64,000 bases of DNA from Phycisphaerales bacterium (lineage in GTDB: Bacteria; Planctomycetota; Phycisphaerae; Phycisphaerales; UBA5793): assembly GCA_020852515.1 (NCBI GenBank), contig JADZAS010000011.1:62001-126000 (forward strand), read 5' to 3'. Below, piece by piece: positions 16,941 to 25,561 of this stretch. The translations under genes were made by a program, and so were the position numbers. The notes beneath the pieces were generated by a model. It was given only the letters and a program-made list of their open reading frames with translations. It was not told the origin of the DNA and ran no database searches. How positions within the stretch are numbered: the stretch's first letter is position 1; each line of letters starts with the position of its first letter.

Positions 16941-18967
16941 AGTCCCCCACCTTGGCGACCGGCGCTGCCAGCCGGCTCGTTCAGAATGAGTCCATTCCCG
17001 CTGAGCCGGGCGCGACGATCGACCTCGATGCGCTGGCCGCATCGGTGCGGCAATGGCACGATGAAGGGGGCGTGGCGGTTGCCTGCGGTCCGCTCGACGC
17101 CGGACCGTGGCTCGACTTATTCAACGCATTCGTCCTGGCGCAGGTCGCCGCGTGCGGGGCGCGGCAGATCCGCCATGATGCGCCGCTGTGGGTCCTGCAC
17201 TCCGACGGACCGATCCCGCAACTGAATCGAGCAGTCGCCGTGCCGACGGGCGACTGTCTTGCGGTGATCCCCACATCGCGACAGAACATTACGGCTCGCG
17301 CGATGATGTGGCTCCGCCGCGCCGGCATCCGGCGGTTGTGGCTGCTCACCGATCGCGGCTGGTCTCTCGAAGATTCATCGGAGGTGCTCGCAGACCTTCT
17401 GGCGCGGCGGCGCATCAAGCCGCTGCTGCGGCGCCTTGCGCCGGGGTTGCTCGTGGACAGCGCCGCCATCGGCCGCGGGCTGGGCCGCTGGCTTTCGCAA
17501 CGGGCACACGGGGCCGAACCGCGCGAGGCGCAACTGATCCAGCCGCTGGCCACGTCGGCCGGCCGCGACGCGGAAGTGATCTGGCGCGAAGCGATTGACG
17601 CGGACAACGCGACGTTTGAACCGCCGCGGCGCTCCGGCGGGCCGCTGCGCGTCGTGCAATACACCGGCTGCCTCTATTCGGGCGGCGCCGAGCGGCAGTT
17701 GTGCAACACCGCCATCGGCCTGCACCAGCGCGGCCACGTCTGCACGGTGCGCACGCAGCATGATCTGGATGATGAACACGGCCACTATCTGCCGCTGCTG
17801 GCGCAGCACCGCATCGACGCCGGCCGGGCCGGGCGCGGGCGGCAGGTGAACTCCGAGGCGCTGGCCAAGGTGCGGTGGGATCTTGTGGCGGTTGCGCCGC
17901 AAGCCATCCGCTCGTACGTGGCGAATCTCGCGATGGAACTGGCGGCAGATCCGCCGGACGTGCTCCACGCGTGGCTCGATCATCCGAACGTGATCGCGGC
18001 CCTGGCGGGCGTTGCGGCAGGCGTGCCGTGTATCCTGCTCAGCACGCGCAATTACAACCCGACGCACTTTCCGCGCTTCTACCTGCCGTTTGTCGATTGG
18101 TACCGCGTGGTCGGGTCGAGCCGGCGCGTGCATTGGCTGGCCAACTCGCACCGCGGGGCGGCCAGTTACGCCGAGTATGTCGGCATCGAAGAGTCGCGCT
18201 TTCACATCGTCTTCAACGGCCTCTTTCGAGACCACTTCGACCGGCCGACGCCGGCGCAGCGGCGCCAGGCGCGGCAGCGGCTGGGCCTGCCGGCCGAGGC
18301 CCCGGTGGTCGCGGTGGTCAATCGACTCGACGAAGAAAAGCAGCCCGAACTCATGCTCAAAGTCATCACGCTCCTGCGCGAGCGGCTGCCCAACGTCCGC
18401 GTCATCGTCGCCGGGAGCGGCCCGCTGGAAGGGCGCGTGCGCGAGATCATCGCGCGGCGGAACCTCGAGCAGACCGTCACCCTGCTCGGGCGGGTGAGCG
18501 ATGTGGTCGGAATCATGAGCGCGGCCGATGTGCTGCTGCTCACCAGCCGCTATGAAGGATGCCCCAATGTCGCTCTTGAAGCGCAGCACGTCGGCGTGCC
18601 GGTCGTCGCGACGGATGCAGGCGGCACCTCCGACGCCGTCTCGCACGGCGTGACGGGCTACATCTGCGGTGTGGATGACGTGGCTGCGCTGGTCATCGGC
18701 CTGCAGCGCCTGCTCGCCAGCAGCGCGCTGCGCGAGCAGTTCGGCGTGGCGGCACAGGAATACGTGGATGCCTGCTTCAATCTCGATCTGATGGTGGATC
18801 TGACCTGCTGTGTCTACGAGCGAGCCTTGAGCGGCATGGAGCGCGGAGGCCGAGTCGAGACGCCGCGGCCGCGGCGCCAGGCGCCGGCCGCGACGCCCGC
18901 CGCATTCGAAGATGAGAAGTCGGCGCCGACGGTGCAGACCATCCGGCCGGCCGCCGTACGAACCTGA
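16937..18967 (+). CDS. GT4-family glycosyltransferase with extra N-terminal domain
   Basis: 676 aa, starting at GTG 16937, which overlaps the preceding TGA. The C-terminal two thirds are a GT-B fold retaining glycosyltransferase of family GT4. The N-lobe begins RVVQYTGCLYSGGAERQLCN near 238, and the donor lobe starts at APVVAVVNRLDEEKQPE near 455. ADVLLLTSRYEGCPNVALE near 532 holds the E-x7-E nucleotide-sugar motif, followed by GVPVVATDAGGTSDAV. The first ~230 residues are not recognised. It probably adds a sugar to the cluster's glycan at the cytoplasmic face. It is the only clear glycosyltransferase in the cluster, so other sugars must be added by enzymes encoded elsewhere. Confidence 0.88.
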   Translation: MKSPTLATGAASRLVQNESIPAEPGATIDLDALAASVRQWHDEGGVAVACGPLDAGPWLDLFNAFVLAQVAACGARQIRHDAPLWVLHSDGPIPQLNRAVAVPTGDCLAVIPTSRQNITARAMMWLRRAGIRRLWLLTDRGWSLEDSSEVLADLLARRRIKPLLRRLAPGLLVDSAAIGRGLGRWLSQRAHGAEPREAQLIQPLATSAGRDAEVIWREAIDADNATFEPPRRSGGPLRVVQYTGCLYSGGAERQLCNTAIGLHQRGHVCTVRTQHDLDDEHGHYLPLLAQHRIDAGRAGRGRQVNSEALAKVRWDLVAVAPQAIRSYVANLAMELAADPPDVLHAWLDHPNVIAALAGVAAGVPCILLSTRNYNPTHFPRFYLPFVDWYRVVGSSRRVHWLANSHRGAASYAEYVGIEESRFHIVFNGLFRDHFDRPTPAQRRQARQRLGLPAEAPVVAVVNRLDEEKQPELMLKVITLLRERLPNVRVIVAGSGPLEGRVREIIARRNLEQTVTLLGRVSDVVGIMSAADVLLLTSRYEGCPNVALEAQHVGVPVVATDAGGTSDAVSHGVTGYICGVDDVAALVIGLQRLLASSALREQFGVAAQEYVDACFNLDLMVDLTCCVYERALSGMERGGRVETPRPRRQAPAATPAAFEDEKSAPTVQTIRPAAVRT

Positions 18968-18988
18968 ATGCAATCGAAGGATGAGTTG

Positions 18989-21900
18989 ATGTCACAAACC
19001 GCCCCGCGCCTCTCTGGTCAACCTGTGCAGGTCGAAGCGCCGCTCAACGAAGCGGTGCTCGCCGAGGTGCGCTTCGCGCTGGACAACGGCTACGAGTACG
19101 CCAAGACCGTGGCGAACCACCTCGCGCGGCGGATGCATCCGCACCCTGACCTGACGAACCTGGCGATCGCGGAGCTGGGCACGCCGAATCGCTTTGGCCC
19201 GATGCTGGTGTGCCGCGCCTTTGGCGCCAGTGTCGCCGCGATCAACACGCACTTCGTGCCTTGGAACGATGAGGCGCCGGCGTTTCTGCAGGCGCTGGCG
19301 CAAACGGGCCGCGAAGAGTATCCCGAAGCTGACTGGTCCTGGATCGACGAAGTCATCGAAGCCGGTGCCTACGACGGCGCCGGCCTGAATCTGCACCAGG
19401 TTGCGAGCCTCTCCGGCCCGCTGGCGGTCGATGACGCTTCGTTCGACTGCATCGTCAGCAACGCGATTCTCAGCCAGGTCGATCTGCCGGCTCTGATGCG
19501 CGAGCTGGGCCGCATCACGCGGCCGAGCGGCTTTGGCATACACCAGGTCGATTTCCGAGACACCGCTGATTACAGCCGGCCGCTCGAGTTCCTCACCCTC
19601 AGCGAACAGGAGATCGATGCGCAGCGGCAGGCGGGGCGCTGGTCGCGCGGCAACCGGCTGCGGCCGGTCGAAATGCAGCAGGTCTTCCGCAGCATCGGCT
19701 TTCGCGTGGAGCATTTCGGACCCAACATGTTCGCCGACGAGGCGTATCTCAAGTCTCTGCGGCCGCGGCTTGCGCCGCGCTACGCACAACTGACCGACGA
19801 AGACCTCCGGCCCATCAGCGGCCGCTTCTACCTCCGCGCCATCACCGACGCCCAGGTGCGCGAAGACGTGGACTATGCGATTCGAATCGCGCTCGAGTAC
19901 GTCGAACTCATCAGCCGCGAACTTGGGCGCGACGCAGCGGCCATGCCGCTGGCGGATCTGACACTCCTTGAATTCGGTCCGGGGCGGCACTTCGGCACGC
20001 CACTGCTGCTGCACTGCTACGGTGCGAGAGTTGCCGTGCTCGACAAGTACCTCGCGGACTGGGATGAGGTCTACCATCCGCGCTTCTATCGGTTCCTCCG
20101 CGAAGCGCTCGACGAACGGCTGCCGCAGCGCGACTGGTCCGCGGTCGATCGCATCATCGCCGCGGCGGATCACCTCCCCGACATCATCGAACAGGACCGC
20201 ACCGACCTCGCGCACCCGCCCAGCGGCTTCCCTGACGCGTCCTTTGACGTGATCGTGTCCAACGCGGTACTCGAACACGTCGGCGACGTGCCGCAGACGG
20301 CGGCGGAGATGGCCCGGCTCACGAGGCCCGGCGGCATCAACATCCACCAGGTCGATTTCCGCGATCATCGCGATTTCACCCGGCCGCTCGAATTCCTGAC
20401 CATGCCCGACGCGGCTTACCAGAAGCTCTTCGACGAGACGATGAACGGCAACGGCAATCGCGTGCGGCCGCACGCCATGGGCGATGACTTCAGAGCCGTC
20501 GGTTTTGATGTGCTTCGCTTCGACGCCAACATCTGGGCCGAGCCCGGGCACATCGCGGCCGTGCGGCCGCGCCTCCAGTCGCAGTTTGCTGCGCTCAGCG
20601 ACGAGACGCTCGCGGTGGTGAGCGGCCGGTTCTTTCTCCGAAGGCAGGGCGCGCCCATGAATCGCAGCGCGCAGAAGAAGTACGCCGAAACGGATCTCCA
20701 AGAAGACCGCTGGGCCGTCCCCGGCGCCATCGACGAGCATGTGCGCTACGCCATCGTCAACGGCGTCTTCTACGCCTCGGCGATCGCGCGGCAGTTCGGG
20801 CGCGGCGTACTCGCGGGCGCACCGGCCGAGGCGCCAAAGCCCTACGGCGTGCTCTCCGATCTGGGCGGACTGAGTATCCTCGAACTCGGGCCGGGGCCGA
20901 ACTTCGGCTGCATGCTCATCTGCAAAGCGTGCGGCGCGGAGGTCGCGGTGTTCGACAAGTACCTCGCCCAGTGGGATGAGAAATACCACCCGAAGCTCTA
21001 CCGCGCGCTGCTCGAGGCCTGCGAGGCGAGCTTCCCCTATGCCGACTGGTCAGCGCTGCGGCGCATCATCGAACTCGGCCGGCATGACGAGGCAATCATC
21101 CGCAGCGCCTCGGGCGACCTCGCCGAGCCACCCAGCGCCTACGGCGACGGCGCCTTCGACGCGATCGTCTCCAACGCCGTGCTCGAACACATCGGCGATA
21201 CAAACAAGATGGCCGGTGAACTGTCGCGACTGACGCGCGATGGCGGCGTGGGCATTCACCAGGTCGACTTTCGCGACCACGAAAAGCAGAACGAGCCGCT
21301 GACCTTCCTCACCGTGCCTGAGGACGAGTTCGCACAGCGATTCATCAAGTCCCGCAACAGCCAGGGCAACCGCGTGCGGGCTCACGAACTGGCCGACGAC
21401 TTCCGCCAGGCGGGCTTCGCGGTGGAAGCAGTCGAGGCGAACCTGTTCGCCGCCTCCGAACACATCGCCGCGATGCGGCCGCAGCTCATCGAACGCTTCG
21501 CTGCGATGACCGATGAGCAGTTGATGGTGGTCAGCGCACGCCTGTTCGTGCGCAAGCCCGAGGCGGAGGTGGAAGAGCCGGACTCCATCGGCCGCGTTTT
21601 CGCCCAGCCCCGCGCCGATGACGTCGCCCACGCGCGCGATGACGAAGCCGAATTCACCGAGTGCATCAACGACCAGATCGGCTATTGCCTGCGAAATGCG
21701 ATCGACTACGCCTACTGCATCGGCGAGCACTTCGGCCGGTTGACCGGCGGCATCCCCGATTTCACGAAGGTGCGGGTGCTCGAGAACATTCCCGATCTCT
21801 CCGGCCTGAGCGTGCTCGAACTCGGCCCGGGACGCAACTTTGGCAGCATGCTTATCTGCCAGGCGCTGGGCGCGCGCGTCGCCGTGCTCGACAAGTACCT

Positions 21901-22570
21901 CGCGCAGTGGGAGCCGGAGTATCACCCCGCGTTTTACGCGAAACTGATGCAGGTCGGCCGGCAGCGGCTGCCGCGGGCGCGCTGGGACGGGATCGAAGAG
22001 ATTCTCGCGGCGGCACGTCACCCGCGGCGCATCATCTCGCAGCACGGCTGCGATCTGGCCACCCCGCCCAGCGACCTGCCCGACGCCTCGTTCGATGTCA
22101 TCGTCTCCAATGCCACGCTCGAGCACGTCGGCGACACCTATCTCACCGCCTGCGAACTGTCGCGGCTGACCCGGCCGGGCGGGCTCGGCGTCCACCAGGT
22201 GGATTACCGCGATCACCGCGACTTCGACCACCCCTTCGAGTTCCTCAAGTGCAGCGAGGACGAGTACCAGCGCCTGTTCCTCCAGTCGCGCAACGAGAAC
22301 GGCAATCGCGTGCGCTCTCACGAACTGGTCGAGGACTTCGTCAAGGCGGGCTTCGAAGTCGTGCGCGTCGACGAGAATCTCTTCGCCACACCCGCGCAAC
22401 TGGCCGCGGCCCGGCCGCACCTGAACGGTCGCTTTGCCGCGATGACCGATGCCCAGCTGCTCGTGCTCAGCAGCCGCATCTTTGTTCGACGGACCGACCG
22501 GCCAGTTCCGGCCGGGGTGTTGTCGAGGCGAAGTGCGATCGGCTCGTTTGTGAAGCGGTTCGTAAAATGA
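18989..22570 (+). CDS. Protein of four tandem methyltransferase-like modules
   Basis: 1193 aa from ATG 18989 (GAAGGA seven bases upstream; an ATG at 18968 is possible). It has four homologous modules of about 290 residues, starting near residues 15, 287, 574 and 887. Modules 2-4 each have LELGPGRNFG-type SAM loops (EFGPGRHFG, ELGPGPNFG, ELGPGRNFG), VFDKYLAQWDEKYHP, DVIVSNAVLEHVGD and GIHQVDFRDH. Module 1 has AELGTPNRFGPML and INTHFVPWND, so its cofactor loop is altered and it may be inactive. All end in a VSGRFFLRR-like strand. Four methyltransferase units in one chain are unusual; they may act in succession along a repeating glycan or be structural. Confident on fold, not on substrate. Confidence 0.86.
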   Translation: MSQTAPRLSGQPVQVEAPLNEAVLAEVRFALDNGYEYAKTVANHLARRMHPHPDLTNLAIAELGTPNRFGPMLVCRAFGASVAAINTHFVPWNDEAPAFLQALAQTGREEYPEADWSWIDEVIEAGAYDGAGLNLHQVASLSGPLAVDDASFDCIVSNAILSQVDLPALMRELGRITRPSGFGIHQVDFRDTADYSRPLEFLTLSEQEIDAQRQAGRWSRGNRLRPVEMQQVFRSIGFRVEHFGPNMFADEAYLKSLRPRLAPRYAQLTDEDLRPISGRFYLRAITDAQVREDVDYAIRIALEYVELISRELGRDAAAMPLADLTLLEFGPGRHFGTPLLLHCYGARVAVLDKYLADWDEVYHPRFYRFLREALDERLPQRDWSAVDRIIAAADHLPDIIEQDRTDLAHPPSGFPDASFDVIVSNAVLEHVGDVPQTAAEMARLTRPGGINIHQVDFRDHRDFTRPLEFLTMPDAAYQKLFDETMNGNGNRVRPHAMGDDFRAVGFDVLRFDANIWAEPGHIAAVRPRLQSQFAALSDETLAVVSGRFFLRRQGAPMNRSAQKKYAETDLQEDRWAVPGAIDEHVRYAIVNGVFYASAIARQFGRGVLAGAPAEAPKPYGVLSDLGGLSILELGPGPNFGCMLICKACGAEVAVFDKYLAQWDEKYHPKLYRALLEACEASFPYADWSALRRIIELGRHDEAIIRSASGDLAEPPSAYGDGAFDAIVSNAVLEHIGDTNKMAGELSRLTRDGGVGIHQVDFRDHEKQNEPLTFLTVPEDEFAQRFIKSRNSQGNRVRAHELADDFRQAGFAVEAVEANLFAASEHIAAMRPQLIERFAAMTDEQLMVVSARLFVRKPEAEVEEPDSIGRVFAQPRADDVAHARDDEAEFTECINDQIGYCLRNAIDYAYCIGEHFGRLTGGIPDFTKVRVLENIPDLSGLSVLELGPGRNFGSMLICQALGARVAVLDKYLAQWEPEYHPAFYAKLMQVGRQRLPRARWDGIEEILAAARHPRRIISQHGCDLATPPSDLPDASFDVIVSNATLEHVGDTYLTACELSRLTRPGGLGVHQVDYRDHRDFDHPFEFLKCSEDEYQRLFLQSRNENGNRVRSHELVEDFVKAGFEVVRVDENLFATPAQLAAARPHLNGRFAAMTDAQLLVLSSRIFVRRTDRPVPAGVLSRRSAIGSFVKRFVK

Positions 22571-22597
22571 TGAACCGGATCCCGGCACAAGGCCGCC

Positions 22598-24145
22598 ATG
22601 ACTGAACTGCTGACCACCACAACCTCGCGGCCCATTGAAGTGGCGCCTCCGACGACTGAAGGCCGGCCAGCCGAAGCCGTCGAGGCGGTGCGCGCCGCCG
22701 CCCGAGCCGTGGCGTCAAAGAGCGAGCCGGCGATCCGCGTCTCGAACCTTTCCAAGCTCTACAAGATCTACCGCAAGCCCTCCCTGATCCTCAAGGAGAT
22801 GCTGCTGCGCAAGCCCATGTATCAGCCGCGCTGGGCGCTGCGGGACGTGTCGTTCGAAGTCGGCCGGGGCGAACTCGTCGGCGTGGTCGGCGCCAATGGC
22901 GCCGGCAAGAGCACGCTGCTGCGCATCCTCGCCGGGACGCTCGATCACACGGAAGGCTCGTTTCACATCGCCGGGCAGTTGCGGGCCATTCTGCAACTGG
23001 GCACCGGCTTTCATGATGAGTACACGGGCCGCGAGAACATCTACATGGGCGGCTACTGCCTCGGCTACAGCAAGGCGGAAATCCGCGAAAGCGAAGAATG
23101 GATCATCGACTTCTCGGGACTGCGCCGCGTCATCGACCATCCGTTCCGCACGTATTCGAGCGGCATGAAGTCGCGCCTCACGTTCGCCGTCACCTTCTGC
23201 CGCAAGCCGGACATTCTCATCGTCGACGAAGCGCTGGCGACGGGCGATCTCGCGTTTCAGCAGAAGTGCACGAACCGGATCATCGACCTGTGCAGCGGCG
23301 GCGCCACGGCGCTGGTCGTTTCGCACAGCATGTTCTTCATCGAGACACTCTGCTCGCGCTCGCTGTACCTGCGCGAGGGCGAACTCGTGGCGGATGGGCC
23401 GAGCCGCGAGATCACCCAGATGTACGAGAAGCAGCTGCTCAGTGAATTCGCGCTCGAACAGGAGAGATCAAAGCGTCGCGAGCCAGCCTCGAGCGCTGCA
23501 AGCCGCCTCGAAGAACCCGCCTTCCCGCTCGACCGCCCGGCGCCGGATCGGGTTGTGCCCGCCGTCGGAGCGGAACTCGATTCTGAGAAGGACGACCCGA
23601 CCTATCCACCGCTGCCCGCTGACATCCAGCGACTGCTCGATGACCCGGAAGACGTCTGCCCCGCAATTGCGCACCTCGAACTGGTGCGGCTGGTGCGTCT
23701 GCGCCTGCTCGACGGCGACGGCCGGGAAAAGGACCGCTTCCGCACGGGCGAGCCGATGGCGGTGGAAATCACCGTGGACAGCCGCGTCCGCAAGGACGGC
23801 ATTGCGATCGGCGTTCAGATCTTCAACGAAGCGGACATCCACATCATCACCTCGACGAACCTGACGCAACTGAATGAACGGGGTAACCCGAGTCCGCAGC
23901 CGCTCAACATCCGCCGTGGCGTGCAGACCTTCCGCGTCGAGTTCCCGCGGCTGTTTCTGTGCGACGGCAAATACCACATCGGCGTGGGGATCGCGCCCAA
24001 GGCCAAGCACTTCACGCCGGCTGATCAGTTGCTTCGGCTGTGGCGCGTGAAATCATTCGGCTTCTACCGTGAAGACCTTCCGTTCAAGCAGATCTATGAC
24101 CCGCCGTCGCGATGGCAGCGCCTGTGCAATGATCGCCGCGGCTGA
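22598..24145 (+). CDS. wzt: Polysaccharide ABC exporter ATPase with C-terminal substrate domain
   Basis: 515 aa. The ATPase domain has Walker A GANGAGKSTLLRILAG (about 97-112), the signature YSSGMKSRLTFA and Walker B ILIVDEAL. The order and the AILQLGTGFHDEYTGRENIY block are typical of Wzt/TagH-type exporters. Residues about 360-515 form a second beta-rich domain (LRLLDGDGREKDRFRTGEPM... FGFYREDLPF) matching the Wzt C-terminal domain, which in characterised systems binds the modified end of the glycan chain. It pairs with the permease at 9773-10684. A chain-end recognition domain fits the methyltransferases around it, which could supply a terminal cap. Confidence 0.94.
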   Translation: MTELLTTTTSRPIEVAPPTTEGRPAEAVEAVRAAARAVASKSEPAIRVSNLSKLYKIYRKPSLILKEMLLRKPMYQPRWALRDVSFEVGRGELVGVVGANGAGKSTLLRILAGTLDHTEGSFHIAGQLRAILQLGTGFHDEYTGRENIYMGGYCLGYSKAEIRESEEWIIDFSGLRRVIDHPFRTYSSGMKSRLTFAVTFCRKPDILIVDEALATGDLAFQQKCTNRIIDLCSGGATALVVSHSMFFIETLCSRSLYLREGELVADGPSREITQMYEKQLLSEFALEQERSKRREPASSAASRLEEPAFPLDRPAPDRVVPAVGAELDSEKDDPTYPPLPADIQRLLDDPEDVCPAIAHLELVRLVRLRLLDGDGREKDRFRTGEPMAVEITVDSRVRKDGIAIGVQIFNEADIHIITSTNLTQLNERGNPSPQPLNIRRGVQTFRVEFPRLFLCDGKYHIGVGIAPKAKHFTPADQLLRLWRVKSFGFYREDLPFKQIYDPPSRWQRLCNDRRG

Positions 24146-24187
24146 TGCGCCGCCGCGGACGCGCCGCGGAATGCGGGAGAGTCGCTG

Positions 24188-25561
24188 ATGGGCCTGCCAC
24201 TGCCGGTCGTGCGCCTTCTCGTGGAACACTGCCGCGCCCGGCCGGCGGGCGGCGCCGTGCTCACGCTGGGCGTCCAGGACATCGACGCCACCCCGGCCGA
24301 AGTCGATTCGCTCCTCGCGGGCGCGCCCCTTGCCGATGCGCCGGCGCCGCTTCGACCCGGCGAAGCGATCAAGCCTGATCGCTTCTTCAAGTCCCTTGGC
24401 TTCGGCGAATACCAGTCGCTCGACCTGCTGGGCTCGGAAGGAGCTTCGATCATCCACGACCTGTCGCAGCCGGTGCCGCACCGCTGGCGCAACCACTTCG
24501 AACTGGTCATCGACGGCGGCACGCTCGAGCACGTCTTCGACATCGCGGCCGCGCTGCGGCACATCGTCAGCCTGCTCAAGGTCGGCGGGGCGGCTTTCCA
24601 CGTTTCGCCGCTCTCGGGCTGGGAGAACCACGGGTTCTATTCGATCAATCCGAAACTGCTCGCGCGGTTCTATCGCGCCAACGGATTCGAAGTCGGAAGT
24701 GCGCACGTGGTGCGGCTGACCAAAACCGGTTCGCTCCGCGCGGCGCGCATCGACAATCTCAACGACCTCGATGCGCCGCTTCAGGCCGACTCGCTGCGCG
24801 AATACGCGCTGCTCGTGCTCGCCGCGCGAAAGGCCACCGAGCCGGCGGCTATCATCGCGCCGATCGACACCCACCAGAAGGCCACGCCGGAGGCCGCCGG
24901 CCGGCTGCGCGACGATCTGCTCTACTGGCAGCAGGAGCAGGAATTCACGCGCGTCTGTGAGCAGGGCGAGGCGCTGTGCGGACCGGGGCCGCGCGACCGG
25001 TACTACGTGATCAAGGAGTACCTGACCTCACTGGGCCGGCTCGATGCAGACACCGCCGAGTGCGGCATCTATCGCGGGCTGGGCTCGTGGATCATTCGTC
25101 ATTACGCCCAGCAGTTGCCGCGCTGCGCCGGCTATCGCCATCATCTCTTCGATTCGTTTGAAGGGCTCTCCACGCCCTCATCCGCCGACGCGCCGGCCGC
25201 CGGCGTGCGGCCGTGGCGCGCGGGTGATATGGCGTGGAGTCTCGAGGACGTGAAGCAGACGCTGGGGCGCTGGGATGATCTGACGTTCCATCGAGGCTGG
25301 ATTCCGGAGTGCTTCGACGCCGCGCGCGACGCGAAGTTTTCGTTCGTGCACATCGACGTCGATCTCTACGAGCCGACGCGCGCGGCGCTGGCGTATTTTC
25401 ATCCCCGCCTCGTCACCGGCGGCATCATCGTGATCGATGACGACGGCTTCCTGACATGCCCGGGCGCGCGGCGGGCGGTGGATGAGTTCAGCGCTGCGAC
25501 GGGCCAGCGCCTGGTGCGCTTGCCGACGGGCCAGGCGGTGCTCATCAAGGCTGGGACGTAG
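24188..25561 (+). CDS. Two-domain methyltransferase: class I-like plus TylF/macrocin type
   Basis: 457 aa, ATG 24188 with GGGAGAG upstream. Residues about 60-215 resemble a class I methyltransferase: FELVIDGGTLEHVFDIAAAL, LLKVGGAAFHVSPLSGWENH. The SAM-binding glycine loop is hard to see, so this half may be inactive. Residues about 250-457 match TylF-type O-methyltransferases: TAECGIYRGLGSW, HHLFDSFEGLS, FSFVHIDVDLYEPTRAALAY and GGIIVIDDDG, with acidic residues placed to bind a metal. TylF enzymes methylate sugar hydroxyls. The last 17 bases overlap the convergent gene on the minus strand. Confidence 0.83.
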   Translation: MGLPLPVVRLLVEHCRARPAGGAVLTLGVQDIDATPAEVDSLLAGAPLADAPAPLRPGEAIKPDRFFKSLGFGEYQSLDLLGSEGASIIHDLSQPVPHRWRNHFELVIDGGTLEHVFDIAAALRHIVSLLKVGGAAFHVSPLSGWENHGFYSINPKLLARFYRANGFEVGSAHVVRLTKTGSLRAARIDNLNDLDAPLQADSLREYALLVLAARKATEPAAIIAPIDTHQKATPEAAGRLRDDLLYWQQEQEFTRVCEQGEALCGPGPRDRYYVIKEYLTSLGRLDADTAECGIYRGLGSWIIRHYAQQLPRCAGYRHHLFDSFEGLSTPSSADAPAAGVRPWRAGDMAWSLEDVKQTLGRWDDLTFHRGWIPECFDAARDAKFSFVHIDVDLYEPTRAALAYFHPRLVTGGIIVIDDDGFLTCPGARRAVDEFSAATGQRLVRLPTGQAVLIKAGT

